From positions 13,710,949 through 13,774,948 of the forward strand of contig CM017564.1 in assembly GCA_007844125.1 (NCBI GenBank): a DNA stretch of 64,000 bases, given 5' to 3'. The translations under genes were made by a program, and so were the position numbers. The DNA comes from Sinonovacula constricta (lineage: Eukaryota; Mollusca; Bivalvia; Cardiida; Solecurtidae). The notes below the pieces were generated by a model. The model searched no databases and was not told the origin of the DNA. It saw only the letters and a program-made list of their open reading frames with translations. Shown here in pieces: positions 48,696-61,089 of this stretch (position 1 is the stretch's first letter; each line of letters begins with the position of its first letter).

Positions 48696-49808
48696 CTGGG
48701 AAGGTCAAAGATAACATTACAAGAAAAACGTAACTTGTGTAGGAAAAACTAGATTAGGTAAACAGGTAAAAGCAATATGGTAGTAAGTGTGAAGACATAT
48801 TTATTTTTGTTATATTTTTCATTTACTAAAGATCACCATGACAAGTATGGACAATGTATATACAATTATTTGAAACAAAATATAAAGTTAAAATCGAGAC
48901 CATTATATACTTGTTTCAATAGGTTCCATATTAAGAAATAGGGCTTGTCTTTTTATAAATTAACTATAAATCTAAAATGCCCAAACAGAACATGCTTGTA
49001 TGCAGCTTCCTTATGTCACACAATAATTATTGTTCAGGTAATATTTTTTTCAATAAAATAGTCGCTTTTTATCTTTCTCATTATCTTATTGTCTATTATT
49101 GATTTGCAGGAATGCCTTATATGTGTGGGTTACGCATAAGGAGAAAGAAGTTTAGTGTTAGTGTTAATTAATTAAGTGTTGCGATTAAGGAAAACAATAG
49201 TGTACGTTTTTAAATTAACATTCTTTACTGTTTAACGATATTTTTTAAAGTTTATCTGTGTGACACATATTAAAGAACACATGATTTATACGAATATCGA
49301 AAAGAATAAAAGAAAGAAAACACAACAACAAAAACAATTACAAACAAACGACAAAAAAGAACAAAACAAAGCAAACAAGCTTAGATTGTCATATAATTAT
49401 GCATTTTTGTCGAAAATAAATATTTATTACAAAGGACACTAAAATCAACATGTTTTAGTTTAGCTGATAAAATATGAGCATCCCGGAAGGCATAACAACT
49501 GAACATTTCGAATAATGCATGAACGCGTTTTTTTATGAACTGTGCACAATGTTAACGTGAATTGGACTAAAACTTGGCATTTTATAGTACAAAACATGTC
49601 TCTCGTTCTTCGCAAATGCTTGCAAAGTATGACTGCCTCAAAAGTTCCGGAGACCTCCCATAGTCCGTATATTAATTTTGGACTCCAACCGAAGGCAAAG
49701 AGCTGATGAATTTTAAGTCGGGAGCTCTGCTTTCAATGTGCTAATATGCATTTTAATTGCATTTTTCTCTTTAAATAAGGTTAAGTTTATGCTGTATTCA
49801 AAACTTAC

Positions 49809-49919
49809 CACAATTTGTCTCATCCGAGTTATCACTACAGTTCTTGTCACCATCACATATTTCAGTACTCGAGATACATCGGCTCTTGTCACAATGGAAT
49901 GCGCCTGCCTTGCACGTGT
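49809..49919 (-). CDS. LDLa domain exon, copy 2
   Basis: Same 111-bp phase 1-1 exon with matching borders. It differs from copy 1 at four bases, giving [16 protein letters not shown]. The Asp before the fourth-to-fifth Cys segment is Asn here (DKNC), a change at a calcium-ligand position. The six cysteines and SDE remain. Separated from copy 1 by the shortest intron of the array. Confidence 0.87.
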
Positions 49920-52348
49920 CTGGGAAGGTCAAACATAACATTTCAAGATAAAGTAATTGATGTGTAGCAAAAACTAGATTAGGTAATTAGGTAAAAGCAA
50001 TATGATAATGAGTGTGAAGACATATTTGATGATTTTGGATAGTTTTCATTAACTAAAGATCACCAGAACAAGTATGTAAAATGTATTTAAAATTATTTGA
50101 AACAACATATAAAGTTAAAACCGAGATCTTTATAAAGGTGTTTCAATAGGTTCCATATTAAGAAAAAAGTGTGTTTTTTTATGAATTAACTATACATCCA
50201 AAATGCCCAAGCCGAACATGCTTGTATACAGCTTCCTTATATCACACAATCATTATTGTTCAGGTAGTATTTTTCAATAAAAAGTCGCTTTTTATCTTTC
50301 TCATCATCTTATTTTCTATTATTCAATTACAGGGAAGCATTATTTTTGTGGGTTATGCACAAGCAGAAAGAAGATTAGTGTTAGGTAAAACATCAACGAA
50401 CACATTACTCAATTTAAGGTTGAATTGATGAATACAAAAACTGAAAGAACGAATAAAATTTAATGACCTGGAATGTTATGACAAGTTGATAGGTAATTAA
50501 GTGCCAATGTGGTTAATAATTACACATTGAACTGACGCAAACCATCCAAAGAGATTTGTCAAAAATAAAAGTTTAACAATAAGCTAAGTATGTACCCATT
50601 ATACGCTCAAGAGTACCCTATTATATAAAATGAAGGTTATTCGGCCGAACGCAAGCAAACGTGGACATACGTTTCCTTTCTAAACAACTCGCCTTTATTT
50701 GGGAAACGCCCAGAAAAAAAGTTGAGTATGTGAGTACCATGGTAAGTCCTTAAATATTCGGATACTGTCTGGTTTGTGGCAAACAGTCTGCATGCATAGT
50801 AATATTGACAGTTTTGAGTATATATTGTAAAAATATAATGAACGTTTGTTCGATCTCCAGTGTTCCTGTGTGTTCTTTTCTCTCAGGATACTCCTCTGCC
50901 TATATTGCTCTCTATCCACGTACGTTTTCTCCGCTTTTCTCCTGCCTTTCTATATGTTAAGTCTATATTCATTTCTTTCTGTAGACCAATAGTTTTGTGA
51001 TTCCTTGTGTGTGCTGTGGCAATACACTGTATCCCTTCATGACCCTCTGCATTTTAGTATATGTGTCTTTATGCCTTACTGTATCTTCAAATATCTCTCT
51101 GTATGATTCTGTTTTAATTGAACACCTGTCCAGTCATTTTTTTTCTTTGTTTCTGCGTGTCTTTATGTCTTTCTGTGTGGCAACAGCTATGTCTCCTAGT
51201 CTTCATGTATGTTTCTATGTCTAGATTTAATTGTCGTTTTTGTATTTATCTTTTGCTGTTATAACGGGTTGCTAAATTTGTACGCAGGTCATACGTAATA
51301 CATTAGGACGTGTTCCACCGAGATACAACACAATAGCACGCATCAATCGCACGAATTACTTGTATGCACCAAGCTTTGATAACGACCGCACTCGTCACAG
51401 TAAACACTAATTCAAGCCACACTCGCAGGCATCACTCGAGTGCATTATGCTTGCTCGTTTGCCACTCACACACATCATCCGCACGAAGTTTCATAATTTT
51501 TGTTTTATTTAGGCGGATAAAAGATGATAATTTGTGTGTGCCACTATGCTCTCTGTGACAATGATCATTGTGTATTTTTCGAAAAAGGATTGAATTCGAT
51601 TGGACACGCATAATTAACAGTTTATTCTATTTTATTTTATGATCTTTGAATTTCACATGCATCAACACAGTGTAAATTGGATGCATTATCAATAAGAATA
51701 GGAGACGAATAATTACGAATGCGATTAACGAAAAAAAATGTACGTCTTGAAAATAATATTCTTCATTGTTTTACAAATTTTATATTAAATATATCTGTGT
51801 GAAGCACATTAAAGAACATAGGATTTAGAAGATTTTTAAAAAGAATGTTAGAAAAAGGAACACAACAAGAAAAACAAAAACAAGCAAACGAAAACAAGAA
51901 CAAAACAAAGCAAACAATTTTAGATTGTCCTAGTAATTACGCATTTTAGCGGAAATGAATATTTATTACGAAAGAAACAGAAATTAACATATTTTAGTTT
52001 AGCAGATAAATATGAGCTATCCCAAGGGCATAAAAACTGAACATTCCAAATAATATATGAACGCGAATATCTGAACAGTGCACAATGGAAACGTGACTTT
52101 GACTAAAACTTGGCATTTTATAGTACAAAACATATCTCTCGTTCTTCACAAATGCTTGCGAAGAAGGACAGCCTCAATAGTTCGGAGGACTTCCACTAGT
52201 CCGTATATTTGTTTTTGACTCCAACCGAAGGCAAAGAGCTGATGAATATTCAGTCGTGAGCCCTGCTTCACTGTGCTAATATGTATTTTAATTGCAAGTT
52301 TTCTGTTTTCTTAAATAAGGGTAACATACTGTTGTGTTCAAAACTTAC

Positions 52349-52459
52349 CACAATTTGTTTCATCCAAGTTATCACCACAGTTCTTGGCACCATCACAAAT
52401 TTCAGTACTCGAGATACATCGGCTCTTGTCACAATGGAATGCGCCTGCCTTGCACGTGT
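52349..52459 (-). CDS. LDLa domain exon, copy 3
   Basis: Same exon structure; three base differences from copy 1, giving [16 protein letters not shown]. The conserved Ser of SDE is Leu and the Asp ligand is Asn. All six cysteines persist. Each of the three differences changes the protein, so copies are diverging at the calcium cage rather than at the frame. Confidence 0.87.
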
Positions 52460-54529
52460 CTGGGAAGGTCAGAGATAACATTACAAGAAAAAAGCAATTG
52501 ATGTGTAGCAAAAACTAGATCAGGAAAACAGGTAAAAGCAATATGTTAGTAAGTGTGAAGACATAATTGATTTTTTTTTTTATATTTTTCATTTACTTAA
52601 GACCACCAGGATAAGTATGTACAATGTAAATTCAATTATTTGAAAGAACATATAAAGTTAAAATCGAGACCATTATATAATTGTTTCAATAGGTTCCATA
52701 TTAAGAAAAACGGCTTGTCTGTTTATAAATTAACTATAAATCTAAAATGCCCAAACAGAACATGCTTGTATGCAGCTTCCTTATGTCACACATTTATTAT
52801 TGTTGAGGTAGTATTTTTTTTAATAAAATAGTCGCTTTTTATCTTTCTCATTATCTTATTGTCTAGTATTGATTTGCAGGGAAGTATTATATGTGTGGGT
52901 TACGCACACGGAGAAAGAAGTTTAGTGTTAGGTAAAACATTAACGAACACATTACTCAATTTAAAGAGGAATAGATAAATGCAAAATGGTCATAGAACGA
53001 ATACAAATTGAACGAACTATAACGTTGTGATAAAGCAAAAGTGCTAGGTAATTAAGATCCAAAGTGGTAAATAATTACAAATTGAACTGACGCAAAACAT
53101 CCAAAGAGATTTGTCAAAAATAACAGTTTTAGAAATAGCTAAGTATGTTCCCAGTATACTCTCAAGAGTTGCCTATTATATAAAATGAAGGCTCGCCTTT
53201 ATTTGGGAAACGAATAGAAAAAAAGTTGAGTATGTGAGTACCTTGTAAGTCCGATAATATTCTGATACTGTCTGGTTTGTGGCAAACATTCTACATGTAC
53301 AGTAATATTGACAGTTTTGAGTATATATTGTAAAAAATATAATGAACGTTTGTTCGATCTCCAGTGTTCCTGTGTGTTTTTTTCTCTCAGGATACTCCTC
53401 TGCCTATATTGCTCTCTATCCACGTACGTTTTCTCCGCTTTTCTCCTGCCTTTCTATATGTTAAGTCTATATTCATTTCTCTCTGTAGACCAATAGTTTT
53501 GTGATTCCTTGTGTGTGCCTATACACTGTATCCCTCCATGACCCTCTGCATTTTAGTATATGTATCTTTATGCCTTAGTGTATCTTCAAATATCTCTCTG
53601 TATGCTTCTGTTTTAATTGAACACCTGTCTAGTAAATTGTTTTTTTTTTTTGTTTCTGCGTGTCTTTGTGTCTTTCTGTGTTGCAACAGCTATGTCTCCT
53701 TGTCTTCATGTATGTTTCTATGTCTAGATTTAATTGTCGTTTTTGTATTTATCTTTTGCTGTTATAAAGGGTTGCTAAATTTGTACGCAGGTCATACGCA
53801 ATACATTAGGACGTGTTCCACCGAGATACAACACAATAGCACGCATTAATCGAACTAATTACTTGTATGCACCAAGCTTTGATAACGACCGCACTCGTCA
53901 CAGTAAACACTAATTCATGCCACACTCGCAGGCATAACTCGAGTGCATTATGCTTGCACGTTTGCCACTCACACACATCATCCGCACGAAGTTTCATAAT
54001 TGGTGTTTTATTTAGGTGGATAAAAGATGATAATTTGTTTGTGCCACTATGCTCTCTGTGACAATGATCATTGTGCATTTTTCGAAAAAGGATGGAATTC
54101 GATTGGACACACATACTTAACAGTTTAATCCATGTTATTTTATAAAAGATCTTTGAATTTCACATGCATCAACACAGTGTAAATTGGATGCATTATCAAT
54201 AAGAATAGGAGACGAATAATAACGAATGCGATTAACGCAAAAAAATGTACGTCTTGAAAATAATATTCTTCAATGTTTTGCGAATTTAATTTTAAAATAT
54301 ATCTTTGTGAAGCACATTAAAGAACAAAGGATTTTCAAGAATTTTGAGAAGAATGTTAGAAAAAGGAACACAACAACAAAAACAAAAACAAGCAAACGAA
54401 AACAAGAACATAACAAAGCAAACAATCTTAGATTGTCCTAGTAATTACGCATTTTAGCGAAAGTGAATATTTATTTCGAAAGAAACAGAAATTAACATAT
54501 TTTAGTTTAGCAGATAAAATATGAGCTAT

Positions 54530-55790
54530 CCCAAGGCGGAAAAACTGAACATTCCGAATAATATATGAACGCGAATATCTGAACTATATATTGTAAAAAA
54601 TATAATGAACGTTTGTTCGATCTCCAGTGTTCCTGTGTGTTCTTTTCTCTCAGGATACTTCTCTGTCTATATTGCTCTCTATCCCGGTATGTTTCCCGCT
54701 TTTCTCCTGTCTTTCTATATGTTAACTCTCTATTCATTCCTCTCTGTAGACCAATAGTTTTGTGATTCCGTGTGTGTGCCTATCTTGCACACCTTCTCCT
54801 TGAAACTCAGTACGTCTCTGTATATGTCTCGTCGTCTCTTTGCAGATTGGCCTGTTACACGGTATGCCTATCTGACCCCCTGCTTTTTAGTATATATGTC
54901 TTCATGCCTAACTGTAGCTTCCTATGTCGATCTGTATGCCTCTCTGCTTAATTGAACACCTGTCCAGTCAAATTGTCTCAAAGCAAACAAAGCAAACAAG
55001 CTTAGATTGTCCTAGGAATTATGCATTTTTAGCGGAAATGAATATTTATTACGAAAGACACTGAAATTACCATGTCTTAGTTTAGATGACAAAATATTAG
55101 CAATCTGAAAGGCATACAAACAGAACATTCCGAATAATATAAGTATATGGTTCTGTATGTTATCTCTCTATTCATTTTTTCTGTAGACCAATAGTTTTGT
55201 GATTCCGTGTGTGTGTCTATTTGGCTCAGGTTCACCGTGTAACTCAGTACGTCTCTGTAGTTGTCTCGACGTCTATATGCTTGTTGACCTGTTACACTGT
55301 ATCCCTCCCTGACTCCTTCCTCTTTAGTATATGTGTCTTCATGCCTTACTCTATCTTCACATGTCTCTATGTATGCTTCTCTGTTAAATTGAACACCTGT
55401 CCAGTCAAATTGTTTCTTTGTTTCTGCGTGTCTTCATGTCTTTCTGTGTCGCATTCCCTATGTCTCCCCGTCTCCCTGTAAGTTTCTTTGTCTAGATTTA
55501 TTCGTCGTTTTTGTATCTTTCTTTTGCTGTTATAGAGGGATGCTAAATGGGTAAGCAGGTCAAACGATATACATTAACACGTGTTCCACCGAAACAGAAG
55601 ACACTAGCACGCATAAATCGCACGAATAACTTGTATGCATAAAGCTATGATAACGACTGCACGAGTCACAGTAAGCTCTCGTTCACGCCACACTCGCAGG
55701 CATCACTCGAGATCATTATGCTTTCACTTATCCCACTAACACACATCATCCGCACGAAGCGACATACTTGTTGTTTCAACTTAGGCGGAT
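54530..55790 (-). other. array units that have lost the LDLa exon
   Basis: At 54543 the marker aactgaacattcc and gaacgcgaatatctgaac are joined directly to tatatattgtaaaaaatataatg, a block normally about 1 kb beyond the exon. At 54978 the gtccagtcaaattgt block jumps to aagcaaacaaagcaaacaag. At 55140 gaacattccgaataatata jumps to the tctctctattcat block. Each junction skips the exon position. Confidence 0.75.
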
Positions 55791-56618
55791 AAAAGATGAT
55801 TATTTGTGTGTGCCACTATGCTCTCTGTGACAATGATCATTGTGTTTATTTCGAAAAAGGATTGTATTCGATTGGACACGCATAATTAACTGTTTATTCT
55901 ATGTTATTTGAAAAAGATCTTTGAATTTCACATGCATCAACACAGTGCACATTGGATGCATTATCGATAAGAATAGGGGACCAATAATTACGAATGCGAT
56001 TAACGGAAATAATTTTGTACGTCGTTAAAATAATATTCTTCAATGTTTTACGAATTTAATTTTAAAATATATCTGTTTGAAACATCGTAATGAACATTTG
56101 ACACGAATATTGAAAAGGATGATACAAATATACAACACAATAACAAAAACAAAAACAAGCAAACGACAACAAAAAACATAAGAAATCAAACAAACTTAGA
56201 TTGTCCTCGAAATCACGCATTTTAGCGAAAGTTAATATTTATTACAAAAGATACAGAAATGAACATGTCTTAGTTTAGCAGATAATATATAAACTATCCC
56301 AAAGGCATAAAAACTGAACATTCCGAATAATATATAAACGCGAATATATGAACTGTGCACAATGTAAACGTGACTTTGACTAAACCTTGGCATTTATAGT
56401 GTAAAACTTGTCTCTCGTTCTTCACCAATGCTTGTGAAGAATGACTGTCTCAGTAGTGCGGAGGACCTCCACTAGTCCGTATATTACGTATTTGACTCCA
56501 ACCGAAGGCAAAGAGATGATGAATTTTAAGTCGTGAGCCCTGCTTCACTGTACTATTATGTATTTTAATTGCATTTCTGTTTAAATTAGGTTAATTTACT
56601 GCTGTGTTCAATACTTAC

Positions 56619-56729
56619 CACAATTTGTTTCATCCGAGTTATCACCACAGTTGTTGTCACCATCACATGTTTTAGTACTCAAGATACACCGGCTATTGTC
56701 GCAATGGAATGCGCCTGCCTTGCACGTGT
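56619..56729 (-). CDS. LDLa domain exon, copy 4 (most upstream seen)
   Basis: Same exon structure and the most diverged copy: [19 protein letters not shown], then GDNSDETNC. The acceptor is ctttccag rather than cttcccag. Cysteines and SDE are intact; the ligand Asp is Asn (DNNC). Further 5' exons, including a signal peptide, must exist but were not recognised between here and the window end. Confidence 0.86.
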
Positions 56730-56816
56730 CTGGAAAGATCAAAGATGACATTACAAGAAAATTAATTGATGTGTAGCAAAGACTAGATTAGGTAAACAGG
56801 TAAAAGCAATATAGTA

Positions 56817-57020
56817 GGGATAGGATTGGGATTAGCCGGCATTTTTGCCGATACTGCGCAGAGACATTTCTATCATTATAGCACAGGGGCACTTATGAGG
56901 TGCCCAGGAACTGAACCAAGCCGGTCCATTATACTGACACGACGAGTCAGGCGTAATGCTGCCCCCTTAGCCCCGAGCGTTAGGAGGGTATCCACTACTA
57001 CCAACTTTAATGGTATGTAA
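56817..57020 (-). repeat. GC-rich insertion, SINE-like, in array unit 4
   Basis: Compared with 48775-48790 and 52540-52555, the unit is interrupted between gcaatatagta and ggtagtaagtg by about 205 GC-rich bases. On the minus strand the insert contains GGTTCAGTTCCTGGG (B-box-like). It is unique in this window. The open frame on its plus strand has no known motif. Confidence 0.55.
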
Positions 57021-58599
57021 CGGTAGTAAGTGAGAAGACATATTCGATTTTTTTTTGGATAGCTTTCATTTACTAAAGATCACCAGAACACGTATGTACA
57101 ATGTATATACAATTATTTGTAACAACATCAAACGTAAAATCCGAGACCATTATATGAATTCCCAATAGGTTCCATATGAAGAAAAAAGGATTGTTTTTAA
57201 TAAATTAACTTTAAATCTAAAATTCCGAAGAAGAACATGCTTGTGTGCAGTTTCCTTATATCACCCAATCATTATTGTTCAGGTACTATTTTTCAGTGAA
57301 AAGGTCGTTTTCAATGTTCTCATATCGTATTGTCTATAATTGATTTGCAGGGAAGTATTATATTTGTGGGTTATGCAAACGGAGAAAGAAGTTTAGTGTT
57401 ATGTAAAAATTAACTAACACTTCACTCAATTTAAACAGGAATAGATGAATAAAAATCCTGATAGAACGAATACAAATTAAACGACCTGGAATGTTGTGAC
57501 AAAGCAAAGTTGTTAGGTAATTAAGTGCCAATGTGGTTAATAATTGCACATTGAACTGACGCAAAACCTCTGAAGAGATATGCTTGAAATACAAGTTTAG
57601 CTTGTAGCTAAGTATGTACCCCATATACTCTCAAAAGTTGCCTATTATATAAAATGAAGGATATTTGTCCCGAACGCAAACAAATGAGGGCATACGCATG
57701 CTTTCTAAACACCTCGTCTTTTGGGGGAAACGACAAAAAATGAGTCTCTAAGTACCTGGTAGGTCCTAAAATTGTACTCATACTGTCTGGTTTGTGGAAA
57801 AACAGTCTGCATGTACAGCACTATTGACAGTTTTGAGCATATATTGTAAAACTATTATGAACTTTTATTCGATCTCCAGTGTCCCTGCGTCTTTTTTTCT
57901 CTCAGTATACTCCTCTATCTATATAAATATCTGTCCCGGTATGTTTTCTTCGCTTTTCTCCTGTCTTTCTATATGTTAATTCTCTATTCATTTCTCTCTG
58001 TAGACCAATAGTCTTGTGATTCCGTGTGTGTGCATATTTGGCTCACGTTCTCCTTCTAACTCAGTACGTCTCTGTGTATGTCTCATCGTCTCTATGTAGA
58101 TTGTTCTGTTACACTGTATCCCTCCCTGACCCCCTGCTTTTTTGTATATGTGTCTTCATGCCTAAAGGTATCTTCACATGTCTCTCTGTATGTTTCTCTG
58201 TTTAATTGAACACCTGTTCTGTCAAAATGTTTCTTTGTTTTTGTGTGTCTTTATGTCTTTCTGTGTCGCATCTCCCATGTCTCCCAGTCACCCTGTAAGT
58301 TTCTATGTTGAGATTTAATCGTCGTTTTTGTATGTATCTTTTGTTGATATAGAGGGTTGCTTAATGTGCACGAAGGTAATACGCAATACATTAACACGTC
58401 GTCCACCTAATGACAAGACAATAGCACGCATCACTCGCACGAATTTCTTGTATGCACCAAGCTATGTCTCGTTTACGCCACACTCACAGGAATCACTCGA
58501 GTTCACTATGCTTGCACGTATCCCCCTCACGCACACCATCCGCAAGAACTCGCCGTCATTACTTGCTCGCATCGTTCTTACATTAATCATCCTAACATT

Positions 58600-59065
58600 T
58601 CACGTTCACACGCATCAATGTCGCACGAATCTCACCCCCACGCAGTGGGCACACATGTCACACATGAAATGCACTTATGAATCTTCATTGCAGTATATAA
58701 CTGCATCCGTTATTTCACTAACGAAGTAACCAATATAACATTTTTTGGTTTTATTTTAAGGTATGTTATTTTTAAATCATAAACCCTCTGAACCTCCATC
58801 ATTACCAGGCAAAGTATGATAAAGACTATAATTCCCTATCAAAACAAACCCCCAAAGATACTACAACCCCGAGTGGGGAAGATGGGAAAACCCATACAGA
58901 AGTGGGACTGTTGGGAATCAACCGAATAAGCAGTTACCGACAAATGTCAGTTCACGAAGATGATGTACGAACAATAGCAAATATCTCTCGGAATAAAAAT
59001 AATTCTAATACCAAACACCATTTCAAGTCGACAATGTCTGCTCTGCTGTTTATACAAGTGATGCC
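58600..59065. other. non-coding flank between exon array and mariner
   Basis: The stretch 58370-58560 still resembles the array block with ccaccgag/cgcacgaatt/actcgcaggcatcactcga, so the array fades out here. Beyond it I recognise nothing. Confidence 0.4.
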
Positions 59066-59067
59066 TA

Positions 59068-61082
59068 CGAGGGTTGATCGTAAATAACGTAGATTTTCAT
59101 ACAAAATATTGTTTGACTATCACATTAAGTTTTACATAAAATGTTCCTCAACTTATTCCTTTTATGAAAATCACATATATTTTATATTTTTACATAATAT
59201 CAATGATACTCCTATTGTAATAAGCAACACACCGTGACGTCATCGTGGAATATGACGTCATTTGTCCGTTAATCTGTGGTGCAACAACAACTTCATGTGT
59301 ACAGGTGTTGCAGGGTGTTGATGTATAATTGACCATTGAATGTTGAAGAGCTCACGGTTATTAAGTTGTATGAAAATTTGGGCCATTCGCCAGCAGAAAC
59401 ATGGACAACGTTCATGAATAAATATTTTGTTAGCCACGCACGTGTGTTTAAATGGCACAGACGATTTTAGAACGGACGGGGGTCCGTGGAAAAAGATGGT
59501 AGTCGTGGACGAAAGAGAAAATCACGTCAGAGGTGGTGACGTCCAATGATGACGCGGTGAAAATCGACGCTAGGTTGACGTTACGGGAGCTGTCAGAAAA
59601 CAATGGTCTTTGCCTTGCAGCAATCCACAATGTTTTGACAACGAGACTGAACATGACTAAGGAAAGAATTATTGTTATATTTTGTATTATTATTATCATC
59701 ATTTTTATCAACTGTTTATTCATGCATTTAATGTAGTATATCAAACTAGTGTTTGAAGATACGTCTTAATATGTTATTATATATGTACAACATAAAACTG
59801 TATTTTCGTAGCGCTGATGTATTGTGTAAAACTGATTATGTTATAAAATTATTTTGGTAACTAATGCAGGTCCATGCCAGATGGATGCTACGGCTCTTGA
59901 AGGACCATCAGAAGGAGTGGAGGGTTTATTAACCGCGATCATTTCTCCGTCAGTGCGGGAGAGAGGGGAATCATTTCCTGGACATGCTCATAACAACGGA
60001 CGAAACTGGTTTTGGTTATATGATCTAGGTGCGCTGAAATAAATTATTACATTAAATCATGTTATTATGTGTTCATTTATTTAACTAGTCATGCTAATCA
60101 TAGTGTCAGTATTTTCATATTTCTGTAAAATTGTGCCGTAATTTCCTTTAAACCTGTACAGGTCATTCCTGTTTTTTAAACAGAAACTAAAAGTCAATCT
60201 GCTGTATGGAAGTGACCTGTATGTACACCCCCGGAATAGGGTGCAGCGGTCATTTGGAAAGTTCATGTTTATTACGTTCTGCGACCAGAGTGGTATGATT
60301 CTACAGCATGCGATGCCAAGCAACAGATCAGTTAACGCTGGATACTATGCTAAGGTATTATGAACTTTAAGTTTATTTTGAATCATTTATATTTTTATCC
60401 CAAGCCATAATAATTTGTCATAAAAACACTTTTTTATACAAAATATAACATCGAATAAAGGGATACATATAATGTTTTTGTTCTTCTAATTCAGCGGTTT
60501 CGCGTCGTGATTTAACACGTTCTTTAAAAAAGAAAAGGCCTGATATACCAATGGATTTGTGGATACTGCATTAGGACAATCTACACACAACGCCTTATTG
60601 GCCAAGCTTGACATTGCCCTACTCGGCATGGGGATTCGGTCCTGTACTCTCCCGACCCCGCACCCTTTGATTTTATGTTGTTTCCTGTCATTAAAAAGCA
60701 GTCGACGGGACACTGTTTAAGGAACTGCAAGAACTCAGGACTGAAACTTGTACCAATGTTTTACGGTACGAGAAGTCTAGTGCCACTACATATTTGATCA
60801 ATGGATTCACCGCCATCAGCGCTGCCTCGCTTGCGACGGCGAGTATATTGAAAGAAACGATGACGCTATTTGACGTCATTAAGCCTTGACGTTTGACGTG
60901 CCCCGCTACATGCCTAGTGTTTGTATTTCTTGTTCATTTAAAAATACCTGTTGTCATATGTACACAATGAACTTTAGCATGAATCATGTATAGAAAGTTA
61001 GAAACATCGTCGTGTTTGTTAAATATCAATGTATGTCAGAAAAAAAAAGTTATAAGTTTACCTTATTTCACATCAACCCTCG
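59068..61082 (+). mobile_element. full-length but inactive mariner-like element
   Basis: Terminal inverted repeats start CGAGGGTTGAT and match for about 24 bp with mismatches (59068 onwards against the complement ending at 61082). Both ends are flanked by TA (59066-59067, 61083-61084). The element is 2015 bp, longer than usual because the transposase gene is split by three AT-rich inserts. Decay is shown by stops and frameshifts in the gene. Confidence 0.9.
59342..60888 (+). pseudogene. mariner-type transposase pseudogene with three intron-like inserts
   Basis: Exon-like blocks are 59342-59661 (HTH: VIKLYENLGHSPAETWTTFM, FKWHRRF), 59870-60028 (ARWMLRLLKDHQKE, ITTDET with the first catalytic Asp), 60184-60354 (ETKSQSAVWK, SFGKFMFITFCDQSGM, NAGYYAK) and 60495-60888 (RRDLTRSLKKKRPD, a DN second Asp, SPDPAPFDF third Asp). 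The Asp spacing fits DD34D mariners. Inserts: 59662-59869 (ends gcag, start mutated to ga), 60029-60183 (gtgcgc ... taaacag) and 60355-60494 (gtatta ... aattcag). In-frame stops, for example after HRRF, and several frameshifts make it inactive. Confidence 0.85.
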
Positions 61083-61089
61083 TATCAGT

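Larger units (their letters stand above)
47655..58600 (-). repeat. tandem array of LDLa-exon-bearing units
   Basis: Intron blocks recur in the same order. The marker aactgaacattcc occurs at 48273, 49498, 52038, 54543, 55118 and 56309. The marker gtagaccaatag occurs at about 50982, 53487, 54747, 55190 and 58003. The marker gcggataaaagatgat occurs at 47756, 51514, 54017 and 55787. A full unit is about 2.5 kb (51514 to 54017). Four of six marker copies are followed, 310-312 bases later, by an LDLa exon. Two units lack it. The 1.2-kb spacing of the first two exons marks a shortened unit. Confidence 0.9.

Noticed and set aside
49738..49938. Plus-strand frame repeated at 52281-52478 (ending [17 protein letters not shown])
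   Set aside because: It is antisense to the LDLa exon; the minus-strand reading has the full cysteine pattern and splice sites.
58902..59087. 61-codon frame next to the mariner terminus
   Set aside because: It runs into the transposon's terminal repeat, so its end is not a natural gene end, and no motif is visible.
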